DNA of 64,000 nucleotides. Source: Coptis chinensis (taxonomy: Eukaryota > Streptophyta > Magnoliopsida > Ranunculales > Ranunculaceae). The position numbers and the translations under genes are program-made. The DNA lies in assembly GCA_015680905.1 (NCBI GenBank), contig JADFTS010000044.1, positions 124,001 to 188,000 on the forward strand, given 5' to 3'. Position 1 is the stretch's first letter, and each line of letters begins with the position of its first letter. Below the pieces are notes generated by a model. That model saw nothing but the letters and a program-made list of their open reading frames with translations, was not told the DNA's origin and ran no database searches. Below, piece after piece: positions 33,493-45,884 of this stretch.

Positions 33493-36400
33493 ATGGAACC
33501 TAATTTGAGACTGAGACTAGATCTTCCCTCTCTTACTCCCGTCGTCGGCGTCCCAATCCAACCATCCGTCCACCTCCTTGGTGCTCCAAACCATTCTCTC
33601 CTCTTCAACTGGTCCGTTTCTTCAATGCCTATCTGTTCAATGCTTTTAAACTCATTATAGTTGATGTAGATTTCTTTTATTTTGAGGCTTTTCAATTTGC
33701 TTTGTATTTAGGTACCGACTCTGGAATGATAGAGAGTTTTACTGTTCTGTGCACCATTTCAAGAAAGCTACTTTACAATGCACCACTTGTCTTAGCTTCA
33801 ATGTACTCGATAACCTGACTTACCATTGCACTGCAAAGTGTTACCATGATTCTTGGGATATTCACCGAGCACGTCATCACCAGGTAGCTACTAATTTAAA
33901 TACCACTACCACATTGGATCTTGATGATTCTTGGAAATCCATTGATTACAACTATGTTGTTAAAAAGGATCCCTCACCTGACATGGTTGACCAACAAGGC
34001 AAATCATGGATTACTCTAGCCTCTTCAAAGATTTACACACCCTCAATGGATGATCTTGGATGCATTTTGAGATTGGATTATCAAGTCATCCATTTTCCCT
34101 CAACAAAACAGTCCTTGGTCACTGATCGTGTGCTTGGATTCCCTGTTCCTCGTCCTCGTTGTATGATTAAAGTCAACCATCAACCCCAGGATTCTTTTCA
34201 TGCGCCATTTAGAGTGCTATCATATAATATTCTTGCTGATATGTATGCTACTGTTGTCAAGTATAGTTACTGCCCCACATGGGCTCTTACATGGGAATAC
34301 CGCAAAAAGAATTTACTCCGTGAGATTCTTGGATATGAAGCTGATATCCTCTGTCTTCAGGAGGTAAATTCTTGTGTCTTCTAAATAACAATTTCCACAC
34401 AAGTCTATTGCTGTATTGTGAGTAGTATCCTCATTGTTGGTTTGACAGGTACAATCTGATCATTTCAGGATGTTTTTGCAACCTCGGCTTGAAGAACGTG
34501 GCTATACTGTAATTTACGAAGGCAAGAAAAACAAGGTACAGTTTTCTTTGTCGTAAGTAATGTGTTTCGATTTGTAAACAGTAAGCTTTATTAATCTTCT
34601 TTTTTTTAGTCTCAAGTCCCAGTACCTACTATATAATGTCCTGAAACGGTTCTGATCTGATAATGCCTCAATAAAGCTGTATATTAATTACTGTTCTTCT
34701 ATATTGAAATAGTAGATTAGTGCTTCTCTAGAGTCTCACAACTAGTTTGAGCAAACTGCTTTGTTGCCACTTGATTCAGTTAATTGTTATTTTAAATGAA
34801 TGGAAATTCAAGGGCTACGCCTATTATAGAAAAATACAGAAACAGGTTCAGTCACTTTCATTTTCTAGAAGTAAAACTGAAGCTGCTGGCTGCAGTCCCT
34901 GAGCCCAACTTGTAGCAAGCCAAAAGTGTGACTTGAGCCTACTTTGCTAAGAGAAGAGAAAGAAGGAAAAGACAGACGGAAGAAACTCAAGAAAGCAATC
35001 CTTCCAACCCGAGACATAGACAAAGACAAGTATAATCTTTCTAAAAGAGACTCTAAAAGACCTGATGTACAAATAAACATAAAGGATCTGTTTTGACATG
35101 AAATGGATATATCCTTATATCTCTGACTCATATTTATTAGATGATCAAATATGGCAAAAGCTATACCAAGAATTGGTTCACGTAGAGTTCTTCTGTAATT
35201 ATAATGGAAATTTTGTTATAAATCCAAGCTCAATAATCAATAAACCATGCTGCTTAACCAATATGCCCAAAGATCAAAACTCAAAAGTAACCTCAAGTCT
35301 AGTTGTTTTGCATAGGGAAAGAAAAATCCAAAGCTTCAAATATATTCTGTTCCAAACTTGTCTGCCTTCTGGTGATAAGCCCTCTCTTCTGTTCTGTAAG
35401 TCTTAGTCACAACACCACTCCCCCCCCCCCCCCTTCCAAAAAGAAAGAAAGAAATATGATTGTGGATTTTACCTGGGTGAATCAGCTTAGCAGTTGTGAT
35501 TGGCATATTTGAACCTTAACAAACAAACAATAAATATTTTCTTGATGGTGAACTGTCTTACTTGGTGACTTTAAGGTGGCACATTCTTATTACATGTGTG
35601 AACGAAACAATTTCAGAACTTCTTGTGCTATCATCATGCACCTCCTTTTAACCAGACATGCTTCAACTGAATGTTTTGCAGGTGTTTACAAGTAATGGAC
35701 CTGTAGTTGATGGGTGTGTGACATGTTACCGTTGCAATAGATTTAGGGAAGTTTGTCATTATCAGGTAATCTGCCTTCACACATACTGAACCTCGACTCT
35801 GGACGCTGCATGGGATCTAAGTTATTGTTTTTTTTTCCATTTTTAGCTTGTATTCAGTGAAATTGCACAAGAAGTAATTGTTGCACTACAACCAAGTGAG
35901 AGACTACAATTAACTGAGAAGAAAATTGATCCCATTCGCTTGACTAAGGTATTGGCTTTATCTCTGTTTTTTGGTCGTTGTTACGAACACAGAACATTAG
36001 ATGACTGTGTGGCTGTTAAAGCTGAATGCTTATTCCGCCATTCTATTATTGAATCTGATTATGTCTTCCCTGTCTTCAACCAATGGTTATCTCACAGTGT
36101 TTTGTTTTGCCCCTTTTTTTTCTTTTCCTTTCAGGACAATGTTGCAATTGTTACGATATTGGAGTTTGTGGATAATACTGATTTTCCTGATAAATTGAGT
36201 TATAGATTTTGTGTGGTACTCCATTCAATGTCACTTTATTCTGTTATCCACTTTCCTGAGCAAGAATCTACTTCTAGATGAGTGACATGGTTTGGCTAAT
36301 ATCCTCAGGTAAATACTCATGTACATGCCAACGAAGATTTTAAGGATGTAAAGCTCTGGCAGGTACTTGCTAATCACATCCGTTTTCATTAAACTAGTAT

Positions 36401-38737
36401 AGTGGAGTTCTAGACTAATTTGCCTCTGTCTTGTTCGAACATTAGGTTGCAACTCTTGTTGGTGAATTAGAGAAGATTGATTGTTTACGTATTCCTGTAT
36501 TGGTTTGTGGGGATTTCAACTCTCTTCCGGGAAGGTTATTGCTTCCTTTTAACTACCAATAAAGTTCTTATTTTGAGATACTTATTTCAGTTGCTGAGCA
36601 CCGATCCACCTTCTCCGACCCCTTTTCTGTTTGTGGATGTACGTCATCTCAGTGGCTGAACATTCTATCTTGTCTTACAGTTTCTTGGTTCCTTTACTGA
36701 CATAATATACATGAACGTGTACTGTTCTGGTTCTATAGTGCTGCTCATGATCTCCTACTCAAAGCAAAAGTTGATCTTAATCTTGTCGATTTGGCAAATG
36801 ATCCCCTTGGCCTCTGTAGACGTATGAAGCTTTCCCATGACATGCCTCTGGTTGGTCTCTCTCTCTCTCTCTCACACACACACATGTGCATTACTTCTTT
36901 TGACAATATACAAGTGTGTAGTTTAATTCTTCTATAACTGTGTGTTTAGGTCAAATAGGTTGTTTCTTTCTTGCCATCATCAACTCCCTGTCTAGTGTAA
37001 GCATCAGATAAATACTAGTATACTACGGTACATATTGCAGTAGCTTCAGCGTATGAAAACTCATGGCTTCTAGTATCAAAGGGATATTAATCTATGGTAC
37101 TATATGTATTTCGAAAGACTTTTTCTTTATAATTCTTGATGCTAGTTTTTTTTCTTTCAGGTGAGTGCATATGCATCCTTTCTAACGGCAGATAGCAGTG
37201 ATCCATTATTGGAAAAGCAACGTGAAAATATGAACTCCGAATCTGGTGAACCTCGGTTTACCAATTTTACTAAGGCTTTCTCAGGAACATTAGATTACAT
37301 ATTTTACACAGGTATTGTTGTCTCTTGTGTCAATGGTTTTTCTTCATCAATTATTTTGTTCATGACTTTTATTATCAATTTTATATCTTCTTTACATAGT
37401 TCTGAAGCATGCAATTTTTACTATTAAATTATTTAAGCTGTTATGTTAGTCGAATGTGTCACGAACATTATCTACTAAGTGGATGTTCTTTTTTTGATGA
37501 TGGAATGCACCGTGGCTTTGTGGTTGATTAATGATCTGTTAATTATATTTTTCTTGTTTTCCGGTGATACATAATTGTTAGTTATGGACTTGTGGTTCTT
37601 CGATAGTGCTGATATCTTGAACTTTCTTTTTGTGATGTTAGTGAGCACATTAGTTTCCAAAGCATTTGATGTCATGTGTACAACCTTTAAACCAGTGGAT
37701 GTCTAGCATATACTGGATATTCCAAAAATGACGAGGTTACGCTAGTTCAGTCCTAGTATCAAACGACACTGTTTCTTTTTTAAGTCAATGGTTTTAAGTG
37801 GGACGTATATGGGAGTTAGTCCGCTCCTTGTGATCATCACATGTCAGAAACCAATTTTTTCAGAACCTTGCACAAGTTTTATAGTCTTTGCAGTGGGTGT
37901 CATCTTTGAAATACTTTTATTTGGTCGAAAGAATAGTTGAATAGACAAATTGGATGAAGTGGACGGATGAACAATGAAGATTTAGCATCTACCCTTGGTA
38001 GGAGTAGATGAAGCTCTAGGTTATATTTTACTCAATGTGCATGATACATTCAGCTTCATCGTGCTTAGTTTAGTCCTAGTAATCTGGTCTCAATCCCATG
38101 AAAGAGATTAAATGAGAAAAGAAACTGGATGGATTATAAAATGTACTTTTATCTTAAAAATTCATCAAACTGAGCACGTTTTCATAGCCTTTAGAGACAA
38201 TTAGCTGGATGTCATCTGATTAGGTTTTGAATAGGCAGGATCCAACAAATGGTCTCTCTACACAATCTTGATGCAACTAATTTTTTTTTTTTTTAAATTT
38301 GGTTCTTTTATATGTGTGCGTTGCGCATGTTTTAATTCTTAATCATGTTAAGTTTTGTTTCAAGGGAAATTATTTCTCATTTACTGTGAAACTGAAATTG
38401 AGTTTTATTACATATAAGCATGTTTCCCAGTTCCGTCTCGATTGCTACGTGTTCATTAGGCATGCAGTCTCACTGAACCTACTTATCATAATTTGAATGT
38501 TCTTGGTCATATGTCACTTTTTCATTTATTTTAGTGGTTTGATGCTATGAAACAGCAAATAGATTCACGGTGAAAGGTCTTCTCGAACTTCTAGCTTTGG
38601 AATCTGTGGAGAACACAGCCCTTCCATCACCTGAGTGGTCATCAGATCATGTTGCGCTCGTGGCAGACTTCTGGTTTAGGCCGTCCCCACATGGTGGAGA
38701 AGAAGCCAATTGTCCACTTCCAGATCAGCTCTTGTGA
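33493..38737 (+). CDS. CCR4: CCR4-type poly(A)-specific deadenylase (carbon catabolite repressor 4 homolog)
   Basis: Eleven exons (33493-33611, 33712-34363, 34449-34535, 35682-35765, 35847-35948, 36135-36215, 36309-36362, 36446-36534, 36739-36850, 37161-37311, 38556-38737) join without a break to 570 residues. The N-terminal third has the plant CCR4a/b module with a Cys/His cluster (CSVHHFKKATLQCTTC … YHCTAKCYHDSWDIHRARHH) that may bind zinc. The exonuclease-endonuclease-phosphatase domain follows: FRVLSYNILADMYA, CPTWALTWEYRKKNLLREIL, CLQEVQSDHF (metal-binding Glu, about residue 257), VLVCGDFNSLPGS, FSGTLDYIFYT and LPSPEWSSDHVALVADF. As in other plant CCR4s there is no leucine-rich repeat region. 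It shortens mRNA poly(A) tails as part of the CCR4-NOT complex. I chose the ATG at 33493 because the conserved LPSLTPVVG segment follows it closely. The sequence diverges noticeably from the CCR4a/b that I recall. Confidence 0.93.
35420..35433. repeat. Poly-C tract of 14 in CCR4 intron 3
   Basis: An unusual C14 homopolymer in an AT-rich intron. Its length is likely uncertain. Confidence 0.9.
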
Positions 38738-39814
38738 TTTTAAGACGCCTTGTCAGTAATTATAAATGTATACATGGATGAGAGTCAAATTGTGTGCAAG
38801 GCAAACTCTTATCAGAATACCATTTTGTTAGTGGGAGTAGATTTTTCTTTTTTCTGGTAAAGTTTTCAGTTTGAGAGGACATTGGAATGTTTGGGCATCC
38901 TTTTTTTTTTATATTGGAGTGCTTGGGCATACCTGACTACTTGTAAACTGTGAGAAGATGGTTTAGTTTGTTCTATAGTTCTACTTGTACATTGCAGTGT
39001 CTCAGACTCGTGATTGTAAACTGTGAAAAGATGGTTTAGCTTGGTCTGTAGTTGTACAGTGTCTCAGATTCGTCAAATTCAATTTTGACTTGCAAAAGAA
39101 TGTATCTTTTTTATATGTACCTTTAAGCAAGTTTTGTGATAATCAGGAATACTGTTAAGCAATCCTTTCAATAATTTAATATGCCAAATGGAATTTATCA
39201 TATTGAGAGATGCTCTCAATATTGGTAGTATACTTTTCAAATTTTGAAGAAGAAATTAGGAGAAACTGGTCGCAAATTTTAATAGACTCTAACCAAATTC
39301 GCAAATATCGACCCGGTTATCATCTTTATTTATCTTGTGGCGCGCCCAATATTATTATTGTGCAACATTACCATTGTATTAAATCCCAATTGGAAAAAAA
39401 ACTCAAACGACATTCCCACTGTCAATCAAAAAATTGAAAAGTAAAAAACAAATAACTCGCGGCGACATTAGTAGTGGCGGCGATCTCTGCATCCGCGATC
39501 AAATTGCAAAATTCAAAAAATTTGGACGACATTTGCAATGGTGAGCGAATTTGATGCCACCTATCCAAATTGGAATTCCGGAAAATTCCGAAGTATTTCT
39601 ACCAATTTTAAGATTTTGACAGGTTATAGTGTTACAGTAGTACATTATTACTAAAATACATATACCTCTTTCAGAATACATAACTGGTTATTGACACACA
39701 CGCACAGAGAGAAAAGGCAGTTGGGTGCCCGTAACGTAGTGGGGGTGCAAATAATCTGATGATATATCTATCAAGTTGATTCATTGAGCAGAAAGCCAGA
39801 GAGTGGTTTTGAGG
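38738..39814. other. Intergenic: CCR4 3' flank and TLDc gene promoter
   Basis: A roughly 72-bp tandem duplication (TTGTAAACTGTGAGAAGATGG at 38941, repeated at 39013) lies in the probable CCR4 3' UTR. The rest is AT-rich, with a GC-richer patch at 39340-39560 (GCGGCGACATTAGTAGTGGC). No gene seen. Confidence 0.6.
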
Positions 39815-42710
39815 ATGGGTCATGAAGAAGAAGAAGTAAAAGAAGCCTCTTTTCGAAGTAAAGCAGTTCACTTCGTCTCTGATCATCTCCCTACTGTTAT
39901 CTTGAACCCCATATCTGATGATGAACCTTCCAAGTCTTATCATTTTGCTGTAAGAAGTCACTTTCCACCAACTTTGCTTAATTTGTAATATATGTATTTT
40001 TCTGATATGGACTCCTTTGCTTAATAATACTAAATAGCTTTAATAAGCCTGTGAATGAATAACTATTCAACGCTTAACTATGTATTTATATTGATATTAG
40101 TACATAACAAAAATAACAAGGAAGAATGTAAAATGCCCAAGTCAAAAGTACCATTGGGAACATATAAAGACATAAATTTATAATTTGTATAAAACCATAT
40201 GAGCCATTGTATACCATATTAATGATTGCATCATGTTTAAAAAACAATCTTTAATTAATTTTACACATACTTGTGTTTGTTTAGGATGATATAAAGGAGA
40301 TGGATAGAACTCATCAAGAAACAATCACAGAAGAGGATTCTGAGGTTGCTATGTATGGCCCTGATACATCATCTTTTACGGCCTTTCTCTATTCCCTACT
40401 ATCATTATCAGAATCAGGGAATTGTTCAAAAGTGGAGGAGCAGAGTCAGTGTCACGTTGATAGAAATGAGTTGGCGTCTGAACCAGGAATTAAAGGAAGC
40501 AGCAGAAGAAAATCTTTATTATCTTGGGGGAAACAATCGCTTGGAAGAGCTATCAATCAGGCGGTCAGAACTAATGGGTATAAAAATCAAACTCCAAAAG
40601 GCAATTCAAATCATGGTGCTTTGGAAATGGAGACTTTGCATCCTCCGGTGGAGTCTGTGTCACAAATTTGGCTGCCAGAGATTTCAGAACCTTCATTACT
40701 TCTTTCAGAGAAGGCACGTTGTTCTCTATATGCTTCCCTTCCTGTGGTAGTTCAAGGGAGAAAGTGGGGGTTACTCTACAGGTGCAGAATCACATCTGTT
40801 TTAGTTTATGAAGAATTAGTTTTTTCCTGCAAAGTGTGATTAGTGAGTTTCATTACATGCACAGAATTAGAATTATATATCCATTAAGCTTTTTATTATT
40901 TATTAATTGTTTGTTACTTGCAGCACTTGGAGGCATGGCATATCTCTCTCAACCATGTATAGAAGAAGCATGCTTTGCCCTGGTTTCAGTCTCTTGGTAT
41001 GGTTTTCAAATTCTCTATTGTCAAAAACAACTGCGTTCTCTTGTCAAATTTTCTGTCAATAAGTCTGAAATTCTTGATATGCGTTAGTTAAAACAATGGT
41101 TCTAATAGTGTTTTGAAGATTGAAATGTTAGTTAATTATTCTCCTAATAGTAATTAGCACTGCTCTTGTTACAACTGTATATGTGGTGTTTTTATTGGAA
41201 GGGAACACAATCATTGTTGATTAGAGTTTCTTTATTATTTTCAAAATTTTCCAATTAATTGTGATTGCTATATTTTCAGGTTGTTGGGGATCGGAAAGGT
41301 GCCGTATTTGGTGGCTTAGTTGAGTCACCTCTGCAACCAACCAATAAGAGAAAATATCAGGTAGTTGATGTATGTAATGATTTTGTACCATGGTTTCCTC
41401 ACAATTTTCTCACTGAGAGTTTGTGGTTCAAGCAGGGTACTAATAACTCGTTTGTTTTCACCAACACCTCTGGCGCACCTGTCGTATTTCGTCCCACAGG
41501 TATTGACTATTCCCTTATCTTTCCGCTTGTCTCATATTATTCTAGAAATAACGCCTGCTAACTTCAAGCTGTACTGCATTCATGGTACTGCTAACTTCAA
41601 TCTGTACTAGAAATCTCTTCTAATAGTTTGAATCAAATAAACCTATTGCCAACTCTGAAGCCACGCCTAAATAATCTGCTTACTGCAATAAGATAGTAAT
41701 CATTTTTGCATGGGCATTTGAATATCTATGGCTCTTGTCTGAAGATTTTATTTGTATCAATTCTTAGGTTTGATATTCACAGGGACCAACCGTATGCAAT
41801 CACAATTTTAATGAACATGATTCTACATTTTCTAGTTGATCTGATTGGTTTCATAGTATTTAAGCGGTTTCATTCAGGTACTCTTGGTTCGCACATTGTG
41901 CATGGTTTGGAATTTGATTTAGTTGAATATATAAACTTGAAGAGATACTTTGTATTATGTAAAGCATTAGACCCTGGCAGTGATTGCTTTACCCATAATT
42001 TTATGTGAATATTTTTTGTTGATATGTTGGACTTGAAGTTAATGAAATCAAAACAAAGCAAACAGTGAAGTGAAAGATCATGGTTTGTTTGGGATGCCAG
42101 ATTTAGTGGAATCTCACTACAGAATAACAAGGTGTTTCAACTAATGATGAGGATAATGACAACGATTAGGAGTAACGATATTGCAAATTCTCAGATATTT
42201 TTGTATTGTATAATTGGTTTTAATACTCAAAATATTTGCAGGTGCTAACCGTTATTTTACTCTTTGTTCCACTGACTTTTTGGCATTGGGTGGTGGTGGT
42301 CATTTTGCGCTTTATTTGGATGGAGATCTGTGAGTTATATCCTCCTTTCATTTCACTTCACATTTTCCTTTTGTGCAATAGTTACTATATGGCGCATAAT
42401 AAATATGATAAAATAGTATTATCATTCCGTACTGGAATCTCCCTTATCATTTTGTTTGTTTCTGAAAGATTGAGTGGGTCAAGTTCGGTTTCGGAAACCT
42501 TTGGGAACCCCGGTCTTGCACACACAGAAGACTTCACAGTGAAGGAGGTTGAGGTATGTTTGAAGCAACTCCGAAACTTGCGTTAATCAATCCCAGTAAC
42601 AAACTTTATTTTCATCTCCAACACAGCTGTGGAGCTTTAACTATACTCCTTCAAAATATGCGGAAACAATTTCTTCATGGCGGACAGAAGAACCTGAGAT
42701 ATGCAGATAA
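39815..42710 (+). CDS. TLDc-domain protein (oxidation-resistance-like)
   Basis: Eight exons (39815-39949, 40285-40781, 40924-40996, 41280-41360, 41436-41499, 42242-42329, 42469-42553, 42627-42710) join in frame to 368 residues. The first half is polar and low in motifs (MGHEEEEVKEASFRSKAVHF). The TLDc domain follows in the second half: PEISEPSLLLSEKARCSLYA, LYRSTWRHGISLSTMYRRS, VVGDRKGAVFGGLVESPLQP, GTNNSFVFTNTSG, RYFTLCSTDFLALGGGGHFA, LYLDGDLLSGSSSVSETFGN and the ending VELWSFNYTPSKYAE. TLDc proteins are linked to oxidative-stress protection in animals, and plant members are little studied. The cellular site is unknown; no signal peptide or membrane span is visible. It converges with SC35. 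Confidence 0.9.
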
Positions 42711-44345
42711 TCAACATCCTTAAAACGTGACACAGCTTTAACCGACATGGTTGCATGACAAGTACCAAGGACTGATGAAGAACTAGTGTACATATATGGA
42801 ATTCCCAAACAGTGTTTTTATGTAAATGCTCTATGCATTTGTGAAGAGAGCTTTTAAGTAGCCTCTCACTTTGACTCAATAGAGAAAGTCTACGAGGTCC
42901 TAGTACCTGTGAGTTTAGTAACAATGTACACATTGTAATCTGCAATAGCTACGAACAAAACCTGTGTTAGAGATGCTGGGTTAAGATTTTGTGAAGTAGT
43001 ACTAATGCAAGGAAGAAAAGCTACCGAAGATGAACCCGATGCACGTATTCCAGTCATTTGCTCCATTTTACATAGGCTTTCAAGCCCCATTAAAAATTTG
43101 CAAACATTTCTACATGCCCCGTACTTGTAACGCATCCCTCAACTGGGGCTCATCTTTAGTTCGAAGGCTTGTATGGAAATCTCGAAGATTATGAATACCG
43201 CCAAGCGCCAATGCTAGGCAAAACCCTTGCTATTGTACATTTGTACCTAAAATATAAGGGCAAGGGCACGAGTTTTAATGGCTGCTCAGCATTTGAACAA
43301 TTCAAACTTGGACACTACGGCATAAATCCAAACACAGGCACTGACTACAAGTTCTTACCTCCAAAGCTAAATTGACAGTCAAAGACCCGCGTTGCCTCAA
43401 GGACTCAAATATGTATGCCATCAGTGTGAAAATAAAAACATTTAGAGGATTCTTATGAAACGCCCTAAATGCAATAAAAAATGGTGCTGCACAACCTCTA
43501 AATTTGTCATAATTTCCATGGCTCCCAAATATATGTCGCAATATTGCCGACGCAGTACATAAATTCCACAATAATGTTGCACTTGCATATAACATTTTCC
43601 TCCCTGTTCGCACCCCAACTGTGAGACACTACACTTGCATTTCAAGAGCAACAAATCATCTGCTTAAATAGCTTAGAAAGTGCTTCCAGCTGAACAAGTT
43701 CTTTCCTTAGGGCGCATTGGACATTATATGTAAAAAATCAATTATTCTGCAAGAGACTATTCTTTAATATGTAGAGATCTTTGAGCAAAGGAGAGAATAT
43801 TCAATGTGCACAATGGCACACATCTAAATGCTGCTACGAATGAATGGGGTAAGCATTTGCACTTTCCCCCGTTCAAGAGAACAGCAATGTTTGCCCAAGA
43901 ACTGCAACCGAGTTACATTGATCTTCCCATGACAAGAGATCAACAAATCTCATCTTAATTGAACTCGAGTTACATCAATGCTAAGACAATTACCAAGTAC
44001 ACACTGGTTTATCGAATAAGACGCAAAATATAATTGGGCTGCATCAACAAAGGGTAACTAGCGATTAAATAAGTAGCATGATTCCAATTTCCATCCGCCT
44101 TCAGCAGAGTAGGAAATTAATTAGGTAGTGTAAGAACATGTATGTGACGAGGAAATTAGCTAGTACATGTTATTAAAAACCCCGTCCAAAATAAAACACA
44201 TAGCAGCAACAGACCATGCATCATCAGTTCATCACGTCCGCCATTGATGTGCAATCAATTGTCACCGAACAAAACTGAAGATAAAACACCCATCACCAAT
44301 AAATCACAAATCAGCAACAGACCATGCAACATAACGTCCATCATC

Positions 44346-44622
44346 AATGCCTGGGTGAAATTCAACCTACTCTGCCAAAAAGCCATATTTATGCTATCCC
44401 TGCACAACAGCTACAATCACCAACCTCTGTTATCACCAACACCTGGGTTAATTCAACCTACACTGCCAAAAAGCCATATTTACGCTATCCCTGCACAACA
44501 GCTACAATCACCAACCTCTTTTATCACCAACACCCGGGTTAATTCAACCTACTCCGCCAAAAAGCCATATTTACGCTATCCCTGCACAGCTAGAGTCACC
44601 AACCTCTGTTATCACCTCACTG
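44346..44622. repeat. ~92-bp tandem repeat, three copies
   Basis: The phrase AAGCCATATTTACGCTATCC recurs at about 44380, 44471 and 44562, with TTAATTCAACCTACTC and CTACAATCACCAACCTCTGT between. Copies are 90% or more alike by eye. Confidence 0.88.
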
Positions 44623-45149
44623 CTACCGTCACCTCTACTTTTTGGTGCTAAACAACAATGTTCAGGCAAGGGGCGCCTCGCATCATTCCACAGCAAACTC
44701 ACAACCTTAATCTATATATCAAATCTCTATAAAAGAACAAAATAAAAAAGCTCAAAACAATCAAAGGAGGAAAAGAAAAAAACAAATGAAAATAAGGAAA
44801 AATATTTGCAACCATGCCCCATCTGAGAATGACACTGTCTATTATGCATCTAGATGCATCTAAGTGTAACTGAAATATCCTGACTAGTCCATGAGGATGA
44901 AGGATGCATCATGCAAGACATCTCAGCTCTACAACTGCTGCTGCCATCAAGATCCAAGTTGCCAAACCACCCAGTTGGCAAACATGGCCAGGACAAAAGT
45001 CAGACTCCTGAAGGATGTTTATATGATTATTATTCAAGAGATGTGAGGTAAAGATCTAACCAATTATGAGCTCATCATCGTATATTAACTATGTTTATAA
45101 ATGTGGTAAAAACAACATACTGTTTGCAACCAGCATCAAACCAAACACC

Positions 45150-45562
45150 AACCAATTAGAACAATCACCACCAACATATCGAACATCAACACATCTAGGA
45201 AAATCAGCACATCATCGGTGACAATCGATCAGCCACGTTCAATCATTCACGAACGTAGCTATAAAAAACCCACATATGTTCCAGTTTAAGTCAGAATTCC
45301 AATTAACTAAAGTAACCAACAAAAACCAAAGCTCAAAAAGAAATGTTAACATTAACCAATTAGGACAATCACCACCAACACATCGAACATCAACACATCT
45401 AGGAAAATCAGCACACCATTGGTCACAAGTCACAACATCTTGTTGATCAGCCACATTCAATCATTCACGAACGTAGCTATAAAAACCCAATATATGTTCC
45501 AGTTCAAGTCAGAATTCCAATTAACTAAAGCAACCAACGTAAACCAAAGCTCAAAAAGAAAT
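45150..45562. repeat. ~205-217-bp tandem duplication
   Basis: Two copies, each running from ACCAATTAG.ACAATCACCAC through CGAACATCAACACATCTAGG and TTCACGAACGTAGCTATAAA to CAAAGCTCAAAAAGAAATGT. The second copy has a short insertion (near 45422-45445). Confidence 0.88.
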
Positions 45563-45884
45563 GTTACCTACAAAGCAGAACATACAAAGGTACCATTAAG
45601 TCTACTACAAGCAGTATGGATCATGCCATCATTTGTCTTGGATGTTTCAACCACGTACTATCCTTAATACCATAAAAACCTACAGAAACTCCAAAAACTA
45701 GACACCACCCAAATGAAACCATGAAAAGTTGAACAACAAAATAGTTAACCTTCGAATAAAACCCATGAACACCAAAGTAGCCTCTCGAACTATAACGATG
45801 ACGTGCAAAACACAAGACTGCCCCCAAGAAGCGAACCCCTACATGATAACTAAAGATCTATCCTCACATGCTGTGCCCTAGCCA

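Larger units (their letters stand above)
42711..45884. other. Intergenic between TLDc and SC35 genes, repeat-containing
   Basis: A 3.2-kb spacer between converging genes. I find no convincing coding sequence. It holds two tandem repeats (44346-44622 and about 45150-45562), plus 3' UTR sequence of both neighbours at its ends. Short open frames here follow the tandem repeats and are probably chance. Confidence 0.55.

Noticed and set aside
43169-43375. 68-residue open frame MYGNLEDYEYRQAPMLGK
   Set aside because: Isolated, no recognised homologue, no flanking exons that extend it; most likely chance.
44244-44651. 135-residue open frame in the TLDc-SC35 spacer
   Set aside because: It runs through the ~92-bp tandem repeat and owes its length to it. 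There is no start context, splice partner or known domain.
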